Shown here in pieces: positions 33,652 through 41,559 of a stretch of 64,000 nucleotides of DNA. This DNA comes from Halalkalicoccus sp. CGA53 (GTDB lineage Archaea > Halobacteriota > Halobacteria > Halobacteriales > Halalkalicoccaceae): contig NZ_CP144125.1 in NCBI RefSeq assembly GCF_036429475.1, forward strand, positions 1,302,001 through 1,366,000. Reading direction: 5' to 3'. Within the stretch, counting starts at the first letter, position 1. Each line of letters begins with the position of its first letter. The translations under genes and the position numbers were made by a program. Below the pieces are notes generated by a model. It did no database searches, was not told the origin of the DNA, and worked only from the letters and a program-made list of their open reading frames with translations.

Positions 33652-34423
33652 AGCTTCGAACCGCGCCGCTCGACTCGTCGAAGAGGCTCGCGAGGATCGT
33701 CGCGAGCACGGTCGCGAGACCCGTTCCCTCGCTCCAGATGGCGGCCTCCTGCCCGCCGCTGTCGCCCTCCGTGAGGACGCTCAGCAGGACGGCGTCGCCG
33801 TCGGCGACCAGCAGCCGACCGCCGTGTCTCGACTGGTCCTGCTCGGGGGGGTAGTACGTCCCTATCTCCCGTCCCTCGAACAGCTCGTGTACCTCGGGGC
33901 TCTCGCTTATCACCTGTACCGAGAGCCCGCCCCGACGTTTCTCGACGAGCGCGTCCCGGATCGGATCCGGAACGAGCGTCACGTCGCTCGCGCCGAACAG
34001 GACCGTCGCCTCCGCGTCGCCCACGAGCTGTTCGACACGGGCGTCGACGTGTTCGCGACCCTGCAGCGACCAGACGTCCTCGCGCTGTTCGCCCTCCGGG
34101 TCGAAGCGTTCCTGGGCCGTCTCGAGGTAGTCGAACGCCCGGTCCCGTTCCTGCTCGAAGCGCTCGTGGAGGATCGTCCTCGCCTCTTCGATGCTCACCG
34201 GCCGATACCGCATCGGTGAGGACTGCTGAATCTCGACGAGGCCCTGCTCCTCCAATGATTCGGCCGCGCCGTAGACCTGCGATCGGGGGATCTCGGCCAG
34301 TCGATAGACCTCCCTCGCCGTCCCGTCCCCGAGCGTTTGGAGGGCGATGAACACCTTCGCCTCGTAGTTCGAGAGCCCGAGCCGTTCCAACGCCTCGACT
34401 GCCTCCTGCCGGTCGATCGCCAT
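33647..34423 (-). CDS. TrmB family transcriptional regulator
   Basis: A 258-residue protein. The N-terminal winged helix (residues 1-80) has LGLSNYEAKVFIALQTLGDG and AREVYRLAEIPRSQVYGAAE, typical of TrmB. A coiled helix (EARTILHERFEQERDRAFDY) follows, then a C-terminal regulatory domain with LQGREHVDARVEQLVGDAEA. The sugar-binding domain of Thermococcus TrmB is not evident, so the ligand is unknown. It could act on its own divergent region, where an ATCGT-N5-ACGAT repeat sits at 34498-34512 between it and the RIO2 gene. Confidence 0.85.
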   Translation of the reverse strand: MAIDRQEAVEALERLGLSNYEAKVFIALQTLGDGTAREVYRLAEIPRSQVYGAAESLEEQGLVEIQQSSPMRYRPVSIEEARTILHERFEQERDRAFDYLETAQERFDPEGEQREDVWSLQGREHVDARVEQLVGDAEATVLFGASDVTLVPDPIRDALVEKRRGGLSVQVISESPEVHELFEGREIGTYYPPEQDQSRHGGRLLVADGDAVLLSVLTEGDSGGQEAAIWSEGTGLATVLATILASLFDESSGAVRSS

Positions 34424-34497
34424 GTGATGTCTGTCTCTCGGGTACTCCGCCCGGGGGGATGAAAGCAGTTTCCGTCGGGCCCGTCTCCGGGTTTACT

Positions 34498-34512
34498 ATC
34501 GTGGTATACGAT
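34498..34512. promoter_or_regulatory. Inverted repeat ATCGT-N5-ACGAT in the TrmB/RIO2 divergent region
   Basis: ATCGTGGTATACGAT, perfect 5 bp arms with a 5 nt spacer, lies between the divergent TrmB (start 34423) and RIO2 (start 34563) genes. The RIO2 TATA-like TTTTACC (34535-34541) is 20 bp further right. The same motif occurs at 35472-35486. Confidence 0.4.
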
Positions 34513-34562
34513 TTACGAGCCGTGACGGGTCCCTTTTACCGACCGCTGTCGTAGCGTGTGCG

Positions 34563-35471
34563 ATGGCAGGGAACGTCGCGAGCGTGATGGCCGACCTTGA
34601 GGCCGAGGACTTCCACCTGCTCTCCGGTGTCGAACACGGGATGCGCTTCAGCGAGTGGGTCGACCGGGGCAAGCTCCCCGAGTTCTCCGGGCTCACCCGC
34701 GAGGAGGTCGACTACCGACTCGGCCGAAGTCTCGAACGCAAACTCGTCGAGCGGAAGACGATCCAGTATGAGGGACTCCGGCTGCGGTTCGCGGGCTACG
34801 ACGCGCTCGCGTTGCGCACGTTCGCGAAGCGGGACACGATCGACGGCTTCGGCGCGCCGCTGGGCGTCGGAAAGGAGAGCGACGTCTACGAGGTCCGTTC
34901 GTACCGCTCGCTCGCGTTGAAGTTCCACCGCGAGGGCTATACCAACTTCCGTGAGGTGAACCGAGAGCGCGATTACACCGCGAGTCACGACCACGTCTCC
35001 TGGTTCTACACCGCGCGGAAGGCGGCCGAACGGGAGTACGAGGTCCTCGAGGCACTCTACCCCGACGTGCGGGTCCCGCGACCGGAGGACCAGAACCGCC
35101 ACGCGCTCGTGATGGAGCTGATCGACGGGGTCGAACTCTCGCGCACGCGGCTGACCGACGAGCAGGTCCGACCGATCTGTTCGGCGATCCTCGCCGAGAT
35201 GGCGAACGCCTACCGCCTCGGCTACGTCCACGCCGACATGAGCGAGTACAACGTCTTCGTGAGCGAGGAGGGGATCACCGTCTTCGACTGGCCACAGGCG
35301 GTCCCCACCGACCACGAGAACGCGAGGGACCTCCTCGAACGCGACGTCGAGAACCTCCTCGGCTACTTCGAGCGGAAGTACCCCGGACAACTGGGCGACG
35401 TGAACGTGGCAGCGCTCACCGACGCCGTCGCTACCGACTCGTTCGACGGGGTCGGATCGTACGCTGGGTAA
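34563..35471 (+). CDS. rio2: RIO2-type serine/threonine protein kinase
   Basis: A 302-residue archaeal RIO2 kinase. The N-terminal winged-helix domain (residues 1-85) is followed by the RIO kinase domain: nucleotide loop GVGKESDVYEVRSYRSLALK, catalytic loop YVHADMSEYNVFV with Asp and Asn, and metal-binding VFDWPQAVPTDH. It phosphorylates or uses ATPase activity in maturation of the small ribosomal subunit. TATA-like TTTTACC (34535-34541) is 26 bp before ATG 34563. It is next to L15e and TrmB, a translation-related neighbourhood. Confidence 0.93.
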   Translation: MAGNVASVMADLEAEDFHLLSGVEHGMRFSEWVDRGKLPEFSGLTREEVDYRLGRSLERKLVERKTIQYEGLRLRFAGYDALALRTFAKRDTIDGFGAPLGVGKESDVYEVRSYRSLALKFHREGYTNFREVNRERDYTASHDHVSWFYTARKAAEREYEVLEALYPDVRVPRPEDQNRHALVMELIDGVELSRTRLTDEQVRPICSAILAEMANAYRLGYVHADMSEYNVFVSEEGITVFDWPQAVPTDHENARDLLERDVENLLGYFERKYPGQLGDVNVAALTDAVATDSFDGVGSYAG

Positions 35472-35486
35472 ATCGTATACGACGAT
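35472..35486. repeat. Second ATCGT-N5-ACGAT repeat, just after RIO2
   Basis: ATCGTATACGACGAT begins directly after the RIO2 stop codon. Same arms and spacer length as 34498-34512. It contains the palindrome TCGTATACGA also found at 28465. Because it lies between two convergent genes it may act at the 3' end rather than as an operator. Confidence 0.35.
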
Positions 35487-35487
35487 A

Positions 35488-36384
35488 TCAATAGCCGGCC
35501 GTCGTGACCGAGACGCGGATCCCGTCCGGGTCCTCCAGTTCGAGTGCGGTTTCGGAGGCCGAGGCGATCGAGTCGCCGGGCACTCGCTCCGCTATCCGCT
35601 CGAGGGTGTCCCGGTCGGGAACGACGAGTTCGAACGATGCGAGACCTCTCCCTTTCGGGGGGTCCGACCGACGGTTCCACGTGTTGAGCGCGAGGTGGTG
35701 GTGGTAGTCGCCGACGGCGAGAAAGAGCGCCGAGTCCCCGACTGCCTGTCGCACGTCCAATCCGAGGTCGTCGGCGTAGAACGCCCCCGATTCGTCGAGC
35801 GAGGAGACCTCGAGGTGGACGTGACCGATCCTCGTTCCCCTCGGGAGGGTCTCCTCGCCAGCGTCGAGCGCACGCAACTCTTCGAGGTCCAGCGGGAGCG
35901 TGTCGATCCCCGGGGTTCCGTCGTCCGTCTCGGGCCACTCGCTTCGCTCCCGGTCGCAGTAGATCTCGACGCCGTTTCCCTCCGGGTCGCGGGTGTAGAG
36001 CGCTTCGCTCACGAGGTGATCGGACGCGCCGGTGAGCCGCCAGTGCGAGTCGAGCCGTTCGAGCGCGTCGGCCAACGCCTTCCGAGACGGGACGAGAAAC
36101 GCCGTGTGAAAGAGTCCGGCCTCGCGTTCAGTTCGCTTCGGTGCGTCCGGGTCCTCCACCAGTTCGAGGAGTGGCCGTTCGCCGGTACCGAGCGTCGGTC
36201 GCCCGCTCTCGCGGTCCTCGACCACCAGTCCCACGACGTCCGTGTAGAACACACTCGCCCGGTCGAGGTCGTTTACCCTGAGCGAGACCCGTCCGGGGTG
36301 CGATCCCGTCGGGAGACTCTCGTCCCGTCTCATACCGGACCTCGACATTCGGCCGGGATAGAACTGCTGGTGGTGACCGTTCAC
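35488..36384 (-). CDS. Two-domain VOC protein (catechol 2,3-dioxygenase-like)
   Basis: A 298-residue protein with two tandem glyoxalase folds. Domain 1 (about 30-160) opens HPGRVSLRVNDLDRASVFYT and has SEALYTRDPEGNGVEIYCDR. Domain 2 (about 185-298) opens RIGHVHLEVSSLDESGAFYA, has YHHHLALNTWNRR and ends LELEDPDGIRVSVTTAG. The layout of metal His/His/Glu in domain 2 matches extradiol dioxygenases. The GTG at 36384 overlaps the stop of the MOSC gene (GTGA), supporting translational coupling; ATGs at 36348 and 36333 are alternative starts. Substrate is unknown. Confidence 0.8.
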   Translation of the reverse strand: MNGHHQQFYPGRMSRSGMRRDESLPTGSHPGRVSLRVNDLDRASVFYTDVVGLVVEDRESGRPTLGTGERPLLELVEDPDAPKRTEREAGLFHTAFLVPSRKALADALERLDSHWRLTGASDHLVSEALYTRDPEGNGVEIYCDRERSEWPETDDGTPGIDTLPLDLEELRALDAGEETLPRGTRIGHVHLEVSSLDESGAFYADDLGLDVRQAVGDSALFLAVGDYHHHLALNTWNRRSDPPKGRGLASFELVVPDRDTLERIAERVPGDSIASASETALELEDPDGIRVSVTTAGY

Positions 36385-36848
36385 TCCGAATCCGGCCCTG
36401 TCACCGCCTCACCGGGTTCGATCCGTCCTCCCTCGAGGACCCGGGCTCGCAGGCCGCCCCGGTGAACGAGCGCCTCCCGAACCCCCTGGGTCTGGAGGTG
36501 GCGTTCGAGGTACGAACACGGTTCACAGAGTTCGACGCCCTCACAGAGCGCACTCCCCACCCGAAACCGCTCGCCGACGAGGTGGTTGAGCGCGATCCCC
36601 CTCGTCGTGATGTTCCGCCGATGAACGCCCGGTTCGAGGGCGATACCGTACTCGCGTTCGACGGCGTCGATGGCCTCGCGTTCGATCAGCGTGAGGTCGC
36701 TCCCGTCTCGCTCGCGGAAGGTCCCCTCGTCGTCGAAGTAGCGGTCGCCCTCGAGCCCCCGGCCGGCGACCGCGTAGATCCAGTCTCGCCCCTCGACCGG
36801 CGCGCCCTGTCCCGGGGCGACGTGGATCGCGACGATCCGCCCGCTCAT
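36381..36848 (-). CDS. MOSC domain-containing protein (second)
   Basis: A 155-residue single MOSC domain: SGRIVAIHVAPGQGAPVEG, AVAGRGLEGDRYFDDEGTF, VHRRNITTRGIALNHLVGER and CEGVELCEPCSYLERHL, whose Cys-rich segment contains the conserved reactive Cys. It shares the fold with 14064-14618, but the context differs. ATG 36848 overlaps the creatininase stop (ATGA) and its stop overlaps the VOC start, so three genes form one tight operon. Confidence 0.85.
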   Translation of the reverse strand: MSGRIVAIHVAPGQGAPVEGRDWIYAVAGRGLEGDRYFDDEGTFRERDGSDLTLIEREAIDAVEREYGIALEPGVHRRNITTRGIALNHLVGERFRVGSALCEGVELCEPCSYLERHLQTQGVREALVHRGGLRARVLEGGRIEPGEAVTGPDSE

Positions 36849-37627
36849 CGCTCCGTCCGCACGCGTGGCTCCGGCATCAGCGTGTCGCGGGGTCGGTCCG
36901 CGAGCCACTCACAGAGCCGGCAGAGCTGCTCGGTCGCCGCCTCGAAGATCCGCTCGCCCTTCTCCGCCGTCGCGTCGGTCGGGTCGCCGAACGCCCCGTT
37001 CGGGGAGTTGTCCGCCGCGTCGTAGAAGGTGCGTGCGCCGAAGCGGGTGGAGGTCTCCGGCGGATAATCGGGAACGCCGCCCTCCCTGGCCGATTCGAAC
37101 TCCTCCTCGCGAACCAGCTCCGGCGCGAGGTGCTGGATCATCGCCGTCTCCTTCGGCCCGGCGTGCGGGCCGTTCCGCTCGAAGACCTCTCGTACGAGGT
37201 CGGGGATCGACTCGTCCCACATCCACTCGATCGCGTAGGCGATCCCCTCTTCGTGGAGCCGGCGGCCGACCTCGCGTAGATGGACGACGTTACCGCCGTG
37301 GGCGTTGACGTAGACGATCCGGTCGATCCCGTGGTAGGTGAGGTTCCGCGAGAAGCTCTCGACGTAGTCGCGAAACGCGGGGGCGTCGACCCACATCGTC
37401 CCCGGGAACTGGCGGTGGTGCGGGCTCACGCCGACGGTGATCGTCGGCGTACAGAGGTAGCCGGTCCGGTCGGCCGCCTCCCGAGCCAGTCCCTCCGCGA
37501 TGAGGTGGTCGGTCGCCTCGGGCAGGTGTGGGCCGTGCTGTTCGGTCGAGCCGAGCGGGACGAGCGCGAGCGACTCCGACTCGAAGTAGCTCTCGAGGTC
37601 GGGCCAGCTCTGGTCGGCGAGGTACAT
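36845..37627 (-). CDS. Creatininase family amidohydrolase (ArfB-like)
   Basis: A 260-residue protein with the creatininase-family metal sites: LVPLGSTEQHGPHLPEATDH, GVSPHHRQFPGTMWVD and IVYVNAHGGNVVHLREVG, plus HAGPKETAMIQHLAPE. In archaea a member of this family (ArfB) deformylates the formamidopyrimidine in riboflavin/F420 precursor synthesis, so ArfB is the best guess; creatininase itself is unlikely in this context. Riboflavin synthase is at 58934 in the same window but far away. First gene of the operon with MOSC and VOC. Confidence 0.75.
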   Translation of the reverse strand: MYLADQSWPDLESYFESESLALVPLGSTEQHGPHLPEATDHLIAEGLAREAADRTGYLCTPTITVGVSPHHRQFPGTMWVDAPAFRDYVESFSRNLTYHGIDRIVYVNAHGGNVVHLREVGRRLHEEGIAYAIEWMWDESIPDLVREVFERNGPHAGPKETAMIQHLAPELVREEEFESAREGGVPDYPPETSTRFGARTFYDAADNSPNGAFGDPTDATAEKGERIFEAATEQLCRLCEWLADRPRDTLMPEPRVRTER

Positions 37628-37726
37628 CGAGTGGGGGTAGGCACTCCGGATACGTAACCCGATCGTAGTCGCGTCTGACGGGAGGCTGACTGAGATTCAT
37701 GGTGGGTGCGAGCGAACGGATCGGAC

Positions 37727-38071
37727 ATGGATTCGCTCGACCGACGAACGCGAGGTGAGAGCTCCCTTCCGAGCGCACGCGTCCGCTCGTTCAACGTCGG
37801 TCTCCTCGCCCTCGGCTCGCTGCTGTTCGTCAACGGCGTCGGTATCGGCATCACGACCGCGTTCGTCCCGTTCGCGGTGAACACGCTGCTCGTCATCGTG
37901 CTCTCGACCGGCCTGTTCGTCCTCGGTGCCGTCTGGATCGTTCGCTCCGGCGGGATCGGCTCGAACGGTACCTCGGACGATAACTCCTTCCCCGATCGGG
38001 TGCGACGTGCGAGAAACGGACGCTCGTCCGGGACCCGCCGTAGTCGCCACAGCGGCCGTGGCGGGCTCTAG
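37727..38071 (+). CDS. Small membrane protein with basic tail
   Basis: A 114-residue protein with two hydrophobic segments: NVGLLALGSLLFVNGVGIG and NTLLVIVLSTGLFVLGAVWI, then an Arg/Ser/Gly-rich tail of 45 residues (RVRRARNGRSSGTRRSRH). Start ATG 37727. Its stop overlaps that of the convergent NikR gene by 4 bp. No function recognised. Confidence 0.65.
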   Translation: MDSLDRRTRGESSLPSARVRSFNVGLLALGSLLFVNGVGIGITTAFVPFAVNTLLVIVLSTGLFVLGAVWIVRSGGIGSNGTSDDNSFPDRVRRARNGRSSGTRRSRHSGRGGL

Positions 38072-38460
38072 TTCTCGATACCCAACACCATCACGGTCAC
38101 CCTCCGCACCCGGTCGAAGTCCTTCACCCGGTGGACGAACTCCCTGATCTCGTCGGCCTCGCCCCGACAGAAGACCGTCTCGAGACACCACTCGCCCTGG
38201 TGGGTGTGACTCGTCGCTGTAATCACCTCCTGATGTTCGTGTTGGACGTCGTGGAGTGCCTCGATCACGTGGGTGTGTTCGTAGTCGAAGACGACGGCCG
38301 CGGCGACCGTTCCACTCACCCGTTCGAGGTCGGTGTGGCTCTCGACGTACTCGGCCATCGCCTCGCGGATCGCCCGCGAACGGGAGTCGAGACCCTCCGC
38401 CTGCCACGTCTCGTCGAACTCGCCGAGCAGGTCCTCCGGGACGTTGAGGCTCGTTCGCAT
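38068..38460 (-). CDS. NikR-type ribbon-helix-helix regulator
   Basis: A 130-residue protein: an N-terminal ribbon-helix-helix DNA-binding segment (MRTSLNVPEDLLGEFDETWQ) and a C-terminal ACT-like metal domain. The nickel site is recognisable: H74/H76 in VQHEHQEV, H85 and H87 in TATSHTHQGEWC, and C92. The gap between the second His and the Cys is one residue shorter than in E. coli NikR. It should sense Ni2+ or a related metal and repress a transporter; no nickel transporter is within view, so its targets lie elsewhere. Confidence 0.85.
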   Translation of the reverse strand: MRTSLNVPEDLLGEFDETWQAEGLDSRSRAIREAMAEYVESHTDLERVSGTVAAAVVFDYEHTHVIEALHDVQHEHQEVITATSHTHQGEWCLETVFCRGEADEIREFVHRVKDFDRVRRVTVMVLGIEN

Positions 38461-38559
38461 GACCGCGACCTCGGGTGCCCCCCGAATAACGTTGGTGTAC
38501 TACGGCTTCGCTATCCGGGTGATAACACCCGGTTTCCGCTCTCGAACCCCGGGTGAGCT

Positions 38560-38812
38560 ATGGACCTCGTCCCCCTGTTCGCGGGCGTCGTCGGCCTCGG
38601 GATCGGCCACCCCACGAGTTCGATCGCGCTCGTGCTCGCCTTCTTCTGGGTCAGTTCGTTCACCGACACCTCGGACGCGACCTGCTCGGGGACGAGATGA
38701 CGCCGACGCTCCCTTCGCCGCGCTCGCCGAGAAAGGTGTCCTGGACGGTGACGAGGGCTACACGCACGACGACGGGGGGACTGAGCGCCGGGTTCCGCCA
38801 GAACACAGCTGA
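38560..38812 (+). pseudogene. Probable frameshifted small membrane protein gene
   Basis: From ATG 38560 the frame reads MDLVPLFAGVVGLGIG and ALVLAFFWVSSF, then stops at a TGA. A second frame in the same region reads VHRHLGRDLLGDEMTP and a third reads DDADAPFAALAEKGVLDGDE and GYTHDDGGTERR up to 38812. Each piece has haloarchaeal coding character, but none is complete, so at least two frameshifts are implied. A membrane-anchored protein with an acidic tail is the likely ancestor; the coordinates of the shifts are not exact. Confidence 0.45.
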
Positions 38813-38861
38813 AAGCTAACACGTACCAAGACCCAATACGACTCGGTGGGATAGCGCGCCT

Positions 38862-40922
38862 ATGGCGACGGAGACCACCGAACGAGCCGACCACCCGTAC
38901 GACCCGCTCTCGGCGTCGGAGATCGAGCGAACGCGGAAGATCCTCGAAGACGAACGCGAGATCGACGACCGCACTCGCTACATCGAGATCGTCCTCGACG
39001 AACCCGGAAAGGAGGCGGTCGGCGGGCACGAGGAGAGCGGGACCGAAGTCGAGCGGAACGCCTTCGTGATCCTGCGCGATACGGACGAGAAGACGACCTA
39101 CGAGGCGACCGTCTCGCTCGATGAGGAGGGCGTAACCGAGTGGAAGGAGCGCTCTGGGGTACAGCCTGCGATCACGCTAGAGGAGTTCGACGCGTGCGAG
39201 GAGACGGTGAAGGCGAACGAGGAGTGGCGCGAAGCGGCGGCGAAGCGAGGCGTGGAGGACTTCGACCTCGCGATCGTCGACCCCTGGTCGGCCGGCTACC
39301 ACCTCGTTCCCGAGGACGTCGACCGGGACCGGCGGCTCGCCCACGCGATGTCCTGGGTCCGAACGAGCGAGGAGGACAACGGCTACGCCCGACCGATGGA
39401 CGGGCTCCACGCCTGGGTCGACCTCGACGAGATGGAGGTAGTGAAGGTGCTGGATCGGGGCCAGAAGGTCGAGAACGTCTACGAGGACCTTGAGGACGCC
39501 CCGTACCGGGAGGACGAACGCGAGCTCCGAACCGATCTGAAGCCGTACAACGTCGACCAGCCGGAGGGACCGAGCTGGAGCGTCGACGGCCGAAAGGTCG
39601 AGTGGCAGAACTGGCACCTCCGAGTGGGCTGGACCCAGCGCGAGGGGCTCGTGCTCTACGACGTCGGCTACGAGGATGACGGCGACGTACGACAGGTCCT
39701 CGACCGGGCGTCGCTCGCGGAGATGGCGGTGCCATACGGCGACCGCGATCCGAACCACAACTGGAAGAACGCCTGGGACGTCGGCGAGTACAACGTCGGG
39801 AAGCTCGCGAACTCGCTCGCCGAAGGCTGTGACTGTCTCGGCTACATGCACTACTTCGACGCGGTGATGAACGACGGCTCGGGCGAGGCGCTGGTCGTCC
39901 CGAACGCGATCTGTCTCCACGAGGAGGATTTCGGGACGCTCTGGAAACACACCGACTGGCGTACCGGAACGACGGAGGTCAGACGCAACCGCCGACTGGT
40001 GATCTCGTTCGTCTCCACCGTCGGGAACTACGACTACCAGTTCAACTGGTACCTCTACCAGGACGGCTCGATCCAGCCGCAGGTCCGGCTCACCGGCATC
40101 GACAGCAACGGGACGGTCGCACGTGGCGAGGATCCGGGCGGCTTCTTCGAGATGCTGGCACCCAACCTGAAGGGGATGGTCCACCAGCATTTCTTCAGTT
40201 TCCGCCTCGACGTGGCGGTCGACGGCCGGACGAACGAGCTGTACAGAAGAGAGAACCGCCGAGTGCCGAAGGGACCGGATACGGAGATCAGGTGGGACGG
40301 GGAGAGTAGAGGCCACTGGACCGGTGAGAACGGGGTGGAGGGGATCAACCCGACGGGTGCGGCCTTCTACGCCGAGAAGGAGAAACTCGCGAGCGAGCAC
40401 GAGGCCCAGGAGCTGATCGACTCGTTGAAGGGCCGGTACTGGCAGGTGGAGAACCCCGAGAAGGAGAACTCGCTCGGCCAACCGGTCGGCTACCGGCTCA
40501 TGCCGGGTGAGAACGTGGAGGCGGCCGCCCAGCCCGACTCCAGCATCATGGAGCGCGCGGGGTTCATCGAGTACCACCTCTGGGCGACCCCGTACAACGA
40601 GGACGAACGGTTCCCCGGTGGGGAGTATCCAAACCAGAGCGCAGGCAGGGAAGGGCTACCGGCGTGGACCGAGGCGGACCGCTCGCTCGACGGCGAGGAC
40701 CTCGTGCTCTGGTACACCCTCGGGGTGAACCACGTCACCCGACCGGAGGACTGGCCGATCTTACCCGTACATATCGCGGACTTCAAACTCGAACCCGTGA
40801 ACTTCTTCGACGAGAACCCGGCGATGGACGTCCCGCCCGAACACGCGATCAAGGACATACAGGCGCGGCGCGAGGAGAAGTACGACGATCCCGAGAGCGT
40901 AGTCCGGTCCGACGACGATTGA
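38862..40922 (+). CDS. Copper-containing primary amine oxidase
   Basis: A 686-residue copper amine oxidase. Tyr390 in VGNYDYQFNW is the TPQ precursor (consensus N-Y-D/E-Y). The copper ligands are His441 and His443 in GMVHQHFFSF and His624 in VNHVTRPEDWPILP. The catalytic-base Asp lies in MHYFDAVMNDG. It oxidises primary amines to aldehydes with H2O2 and NH3. No signal peptide or TAT motif is present, so it is cytoplasmic, unlike many bacterial members. The length is usual for the family. It is transcribed towards the GYD gene. Confidence 0.93.
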   Translation: MATETTERADHPYDPLSASEIERTRKILEDEREIDDRTRYIEIVLDEPGKEAVGGHEESGTEVERNAFVILRDTDEKTTYEATVSLDEEGVTEWKERSGVQPAITLEEFDACEETVKANEEWREAAAKRGVEDFDLAIVDPWSAGYHLVPEDVDRDRRLAHAMSWVRTSEEDNGYARPMDGLHAWVDLDEMEVVKVLDRGQKVENVYEDLEDAPYREDERELRTDLKPYNVDQPEGPSWSVDGRKVEWQNWHLRVGWTQREGLVLYDVGYEDDGDVRQVLDRASLAEMAVPYGDRDPNHNWKNAWDVGEYNVGKLANSLAEGCDCLGYMHYFDAVMNDGSGEALVVPNAICLHEEDFGTLWKHTDWRTGTTEVRRNRRLVISFVSTVGNYDYQFNWYLYQDGSIQPQVRLTGIDSNGTVARGEDPGGFFEMLAPNLKGMVHQHFFSFRLDVAVDGRTNELYRRENRRVPKGPDTEIRWDGESRGHWTGENGVEGINPTGAAFYAEKEKLASEHEAQELIDSLKGRYWQVENPEKENSLGQPVGYRLMPGENVEAAAQPDSSIMERAGFIEYHLWATPYNEDERFPGGEYPNQSAGREGLPAWTEADRSLDGEDLVLWYTLGVNHVTRPEDWPILPVHIADFKLEPVNFFDENPAMDVPPEHAIKDIQARREEKYDDPESVVRSDDD

Positions 40923-40978
40923 AAGGGATCGGCGAAGTGTCCTCTCGTTCTCCGGGTTCCTTCGGACGAAGCGTTCGA

Positions 40979-41001
40979 CCTATGGCAAAAGTTAACATAG
41001 G
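40979..41001 (+). promoter_or_regulatory. Inverted repeat over the TATA region of the GYD gene
   Basis: CCTATG (40979-40984) and CATAGG (40996-41001), perfect 6 bp arms with 11 nt between. The spacer contains AAAAGTTAA, so the right arm overlaps a plausible TATA element TTAACATA (40992-40999). The gene start is 41088 with a strong Shine-Dalgarno (GAGGAGGAAT, about 7 nt before ATG). Confidence 0.45.
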
Positions 41002-41087
41002 TGCGGACGAACTACGAGAGGCGTTCTTCGCGCTGGGGGGTGGGAGGTGACGTACGTGCCGTGTGGAACGCGAGAGGAGGAATACCA

Positions 41088-41381
41088 ATGCCAACGTACA
41101 TCCACCTTACCAGTTACACGGGAGAGGGCGTCCAGAACATCGCGGATAGCCCCGATCGCCTCGACGACGCAAAGGAACTCGCCGATTCCCTGGATGGAGA
41201 GTTCAAGGATTTCTACCTCACGTTCGGACAGTACGACATCGTTGCCGTCACGGAATTTCCGGACGACGAGACGGCGGCGCAGTTCGCCCTCGGGGTCGCC
41301 AGTAGAGGGGCGGTCAGCACCGAGACGCTCAAAGCGTTCCCCGAGGATGAATTCCGCGACGTCATCGCTGACCTACCCTAA
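41088..41381 (+). CDS. GYD domain-containing protein
   Basis: A 97-residue protein: MPTYIHLTSYTGEGVQNIAD, then LTFGQYDIVAVTEFPDDETA and a C-terminal ASRGAVSTETLKAFPEDEF, the family pattern (GYD superfamily, ferredoxin-like fold). Its role is not established. A GAGGAGGAAT sequence directly upstream of ATG 41088 is an unusually strong ribosome-binding site for this genome and decides the start. The upstream inverted repeat suggests regulated expression. Confidence 0.88.
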   Translation: MPTYIHLTSYTGEGVQNIADSPDRLDDAKELADSLDGEFKDFYLTFGQYDIVAVTEFPDDETAAQFALGVASRGAVSTETLKAFPEDEFRDVIADLP

Positions 41382-41559
41382 GAGCGGGTCTCCTCCAACG
41401 GTTTACGAGTCCAGTTTTTCGCTGCTCTCGAATCGACCGAGACGGGGAAACAATGACCGTGGTTAGAAGACACGAACCTTTCCGTTACTCCCTCTCGACC
41501 GTTTCCCGCGGGCGTCCGGAACCGATGGGTACATCCGACTCGCCTCCCTGGTACTCCCA

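Noticed and set aside
40982-41050. 22-codon frame MAKVNIGADELREAFFALGG before the GYD gene
   Set aside because: It starts inside the inverted repeat/TATA region, so the transcript probably begins after its ATG. A strong Shine-Dalgarno serves the GYD gene separately.
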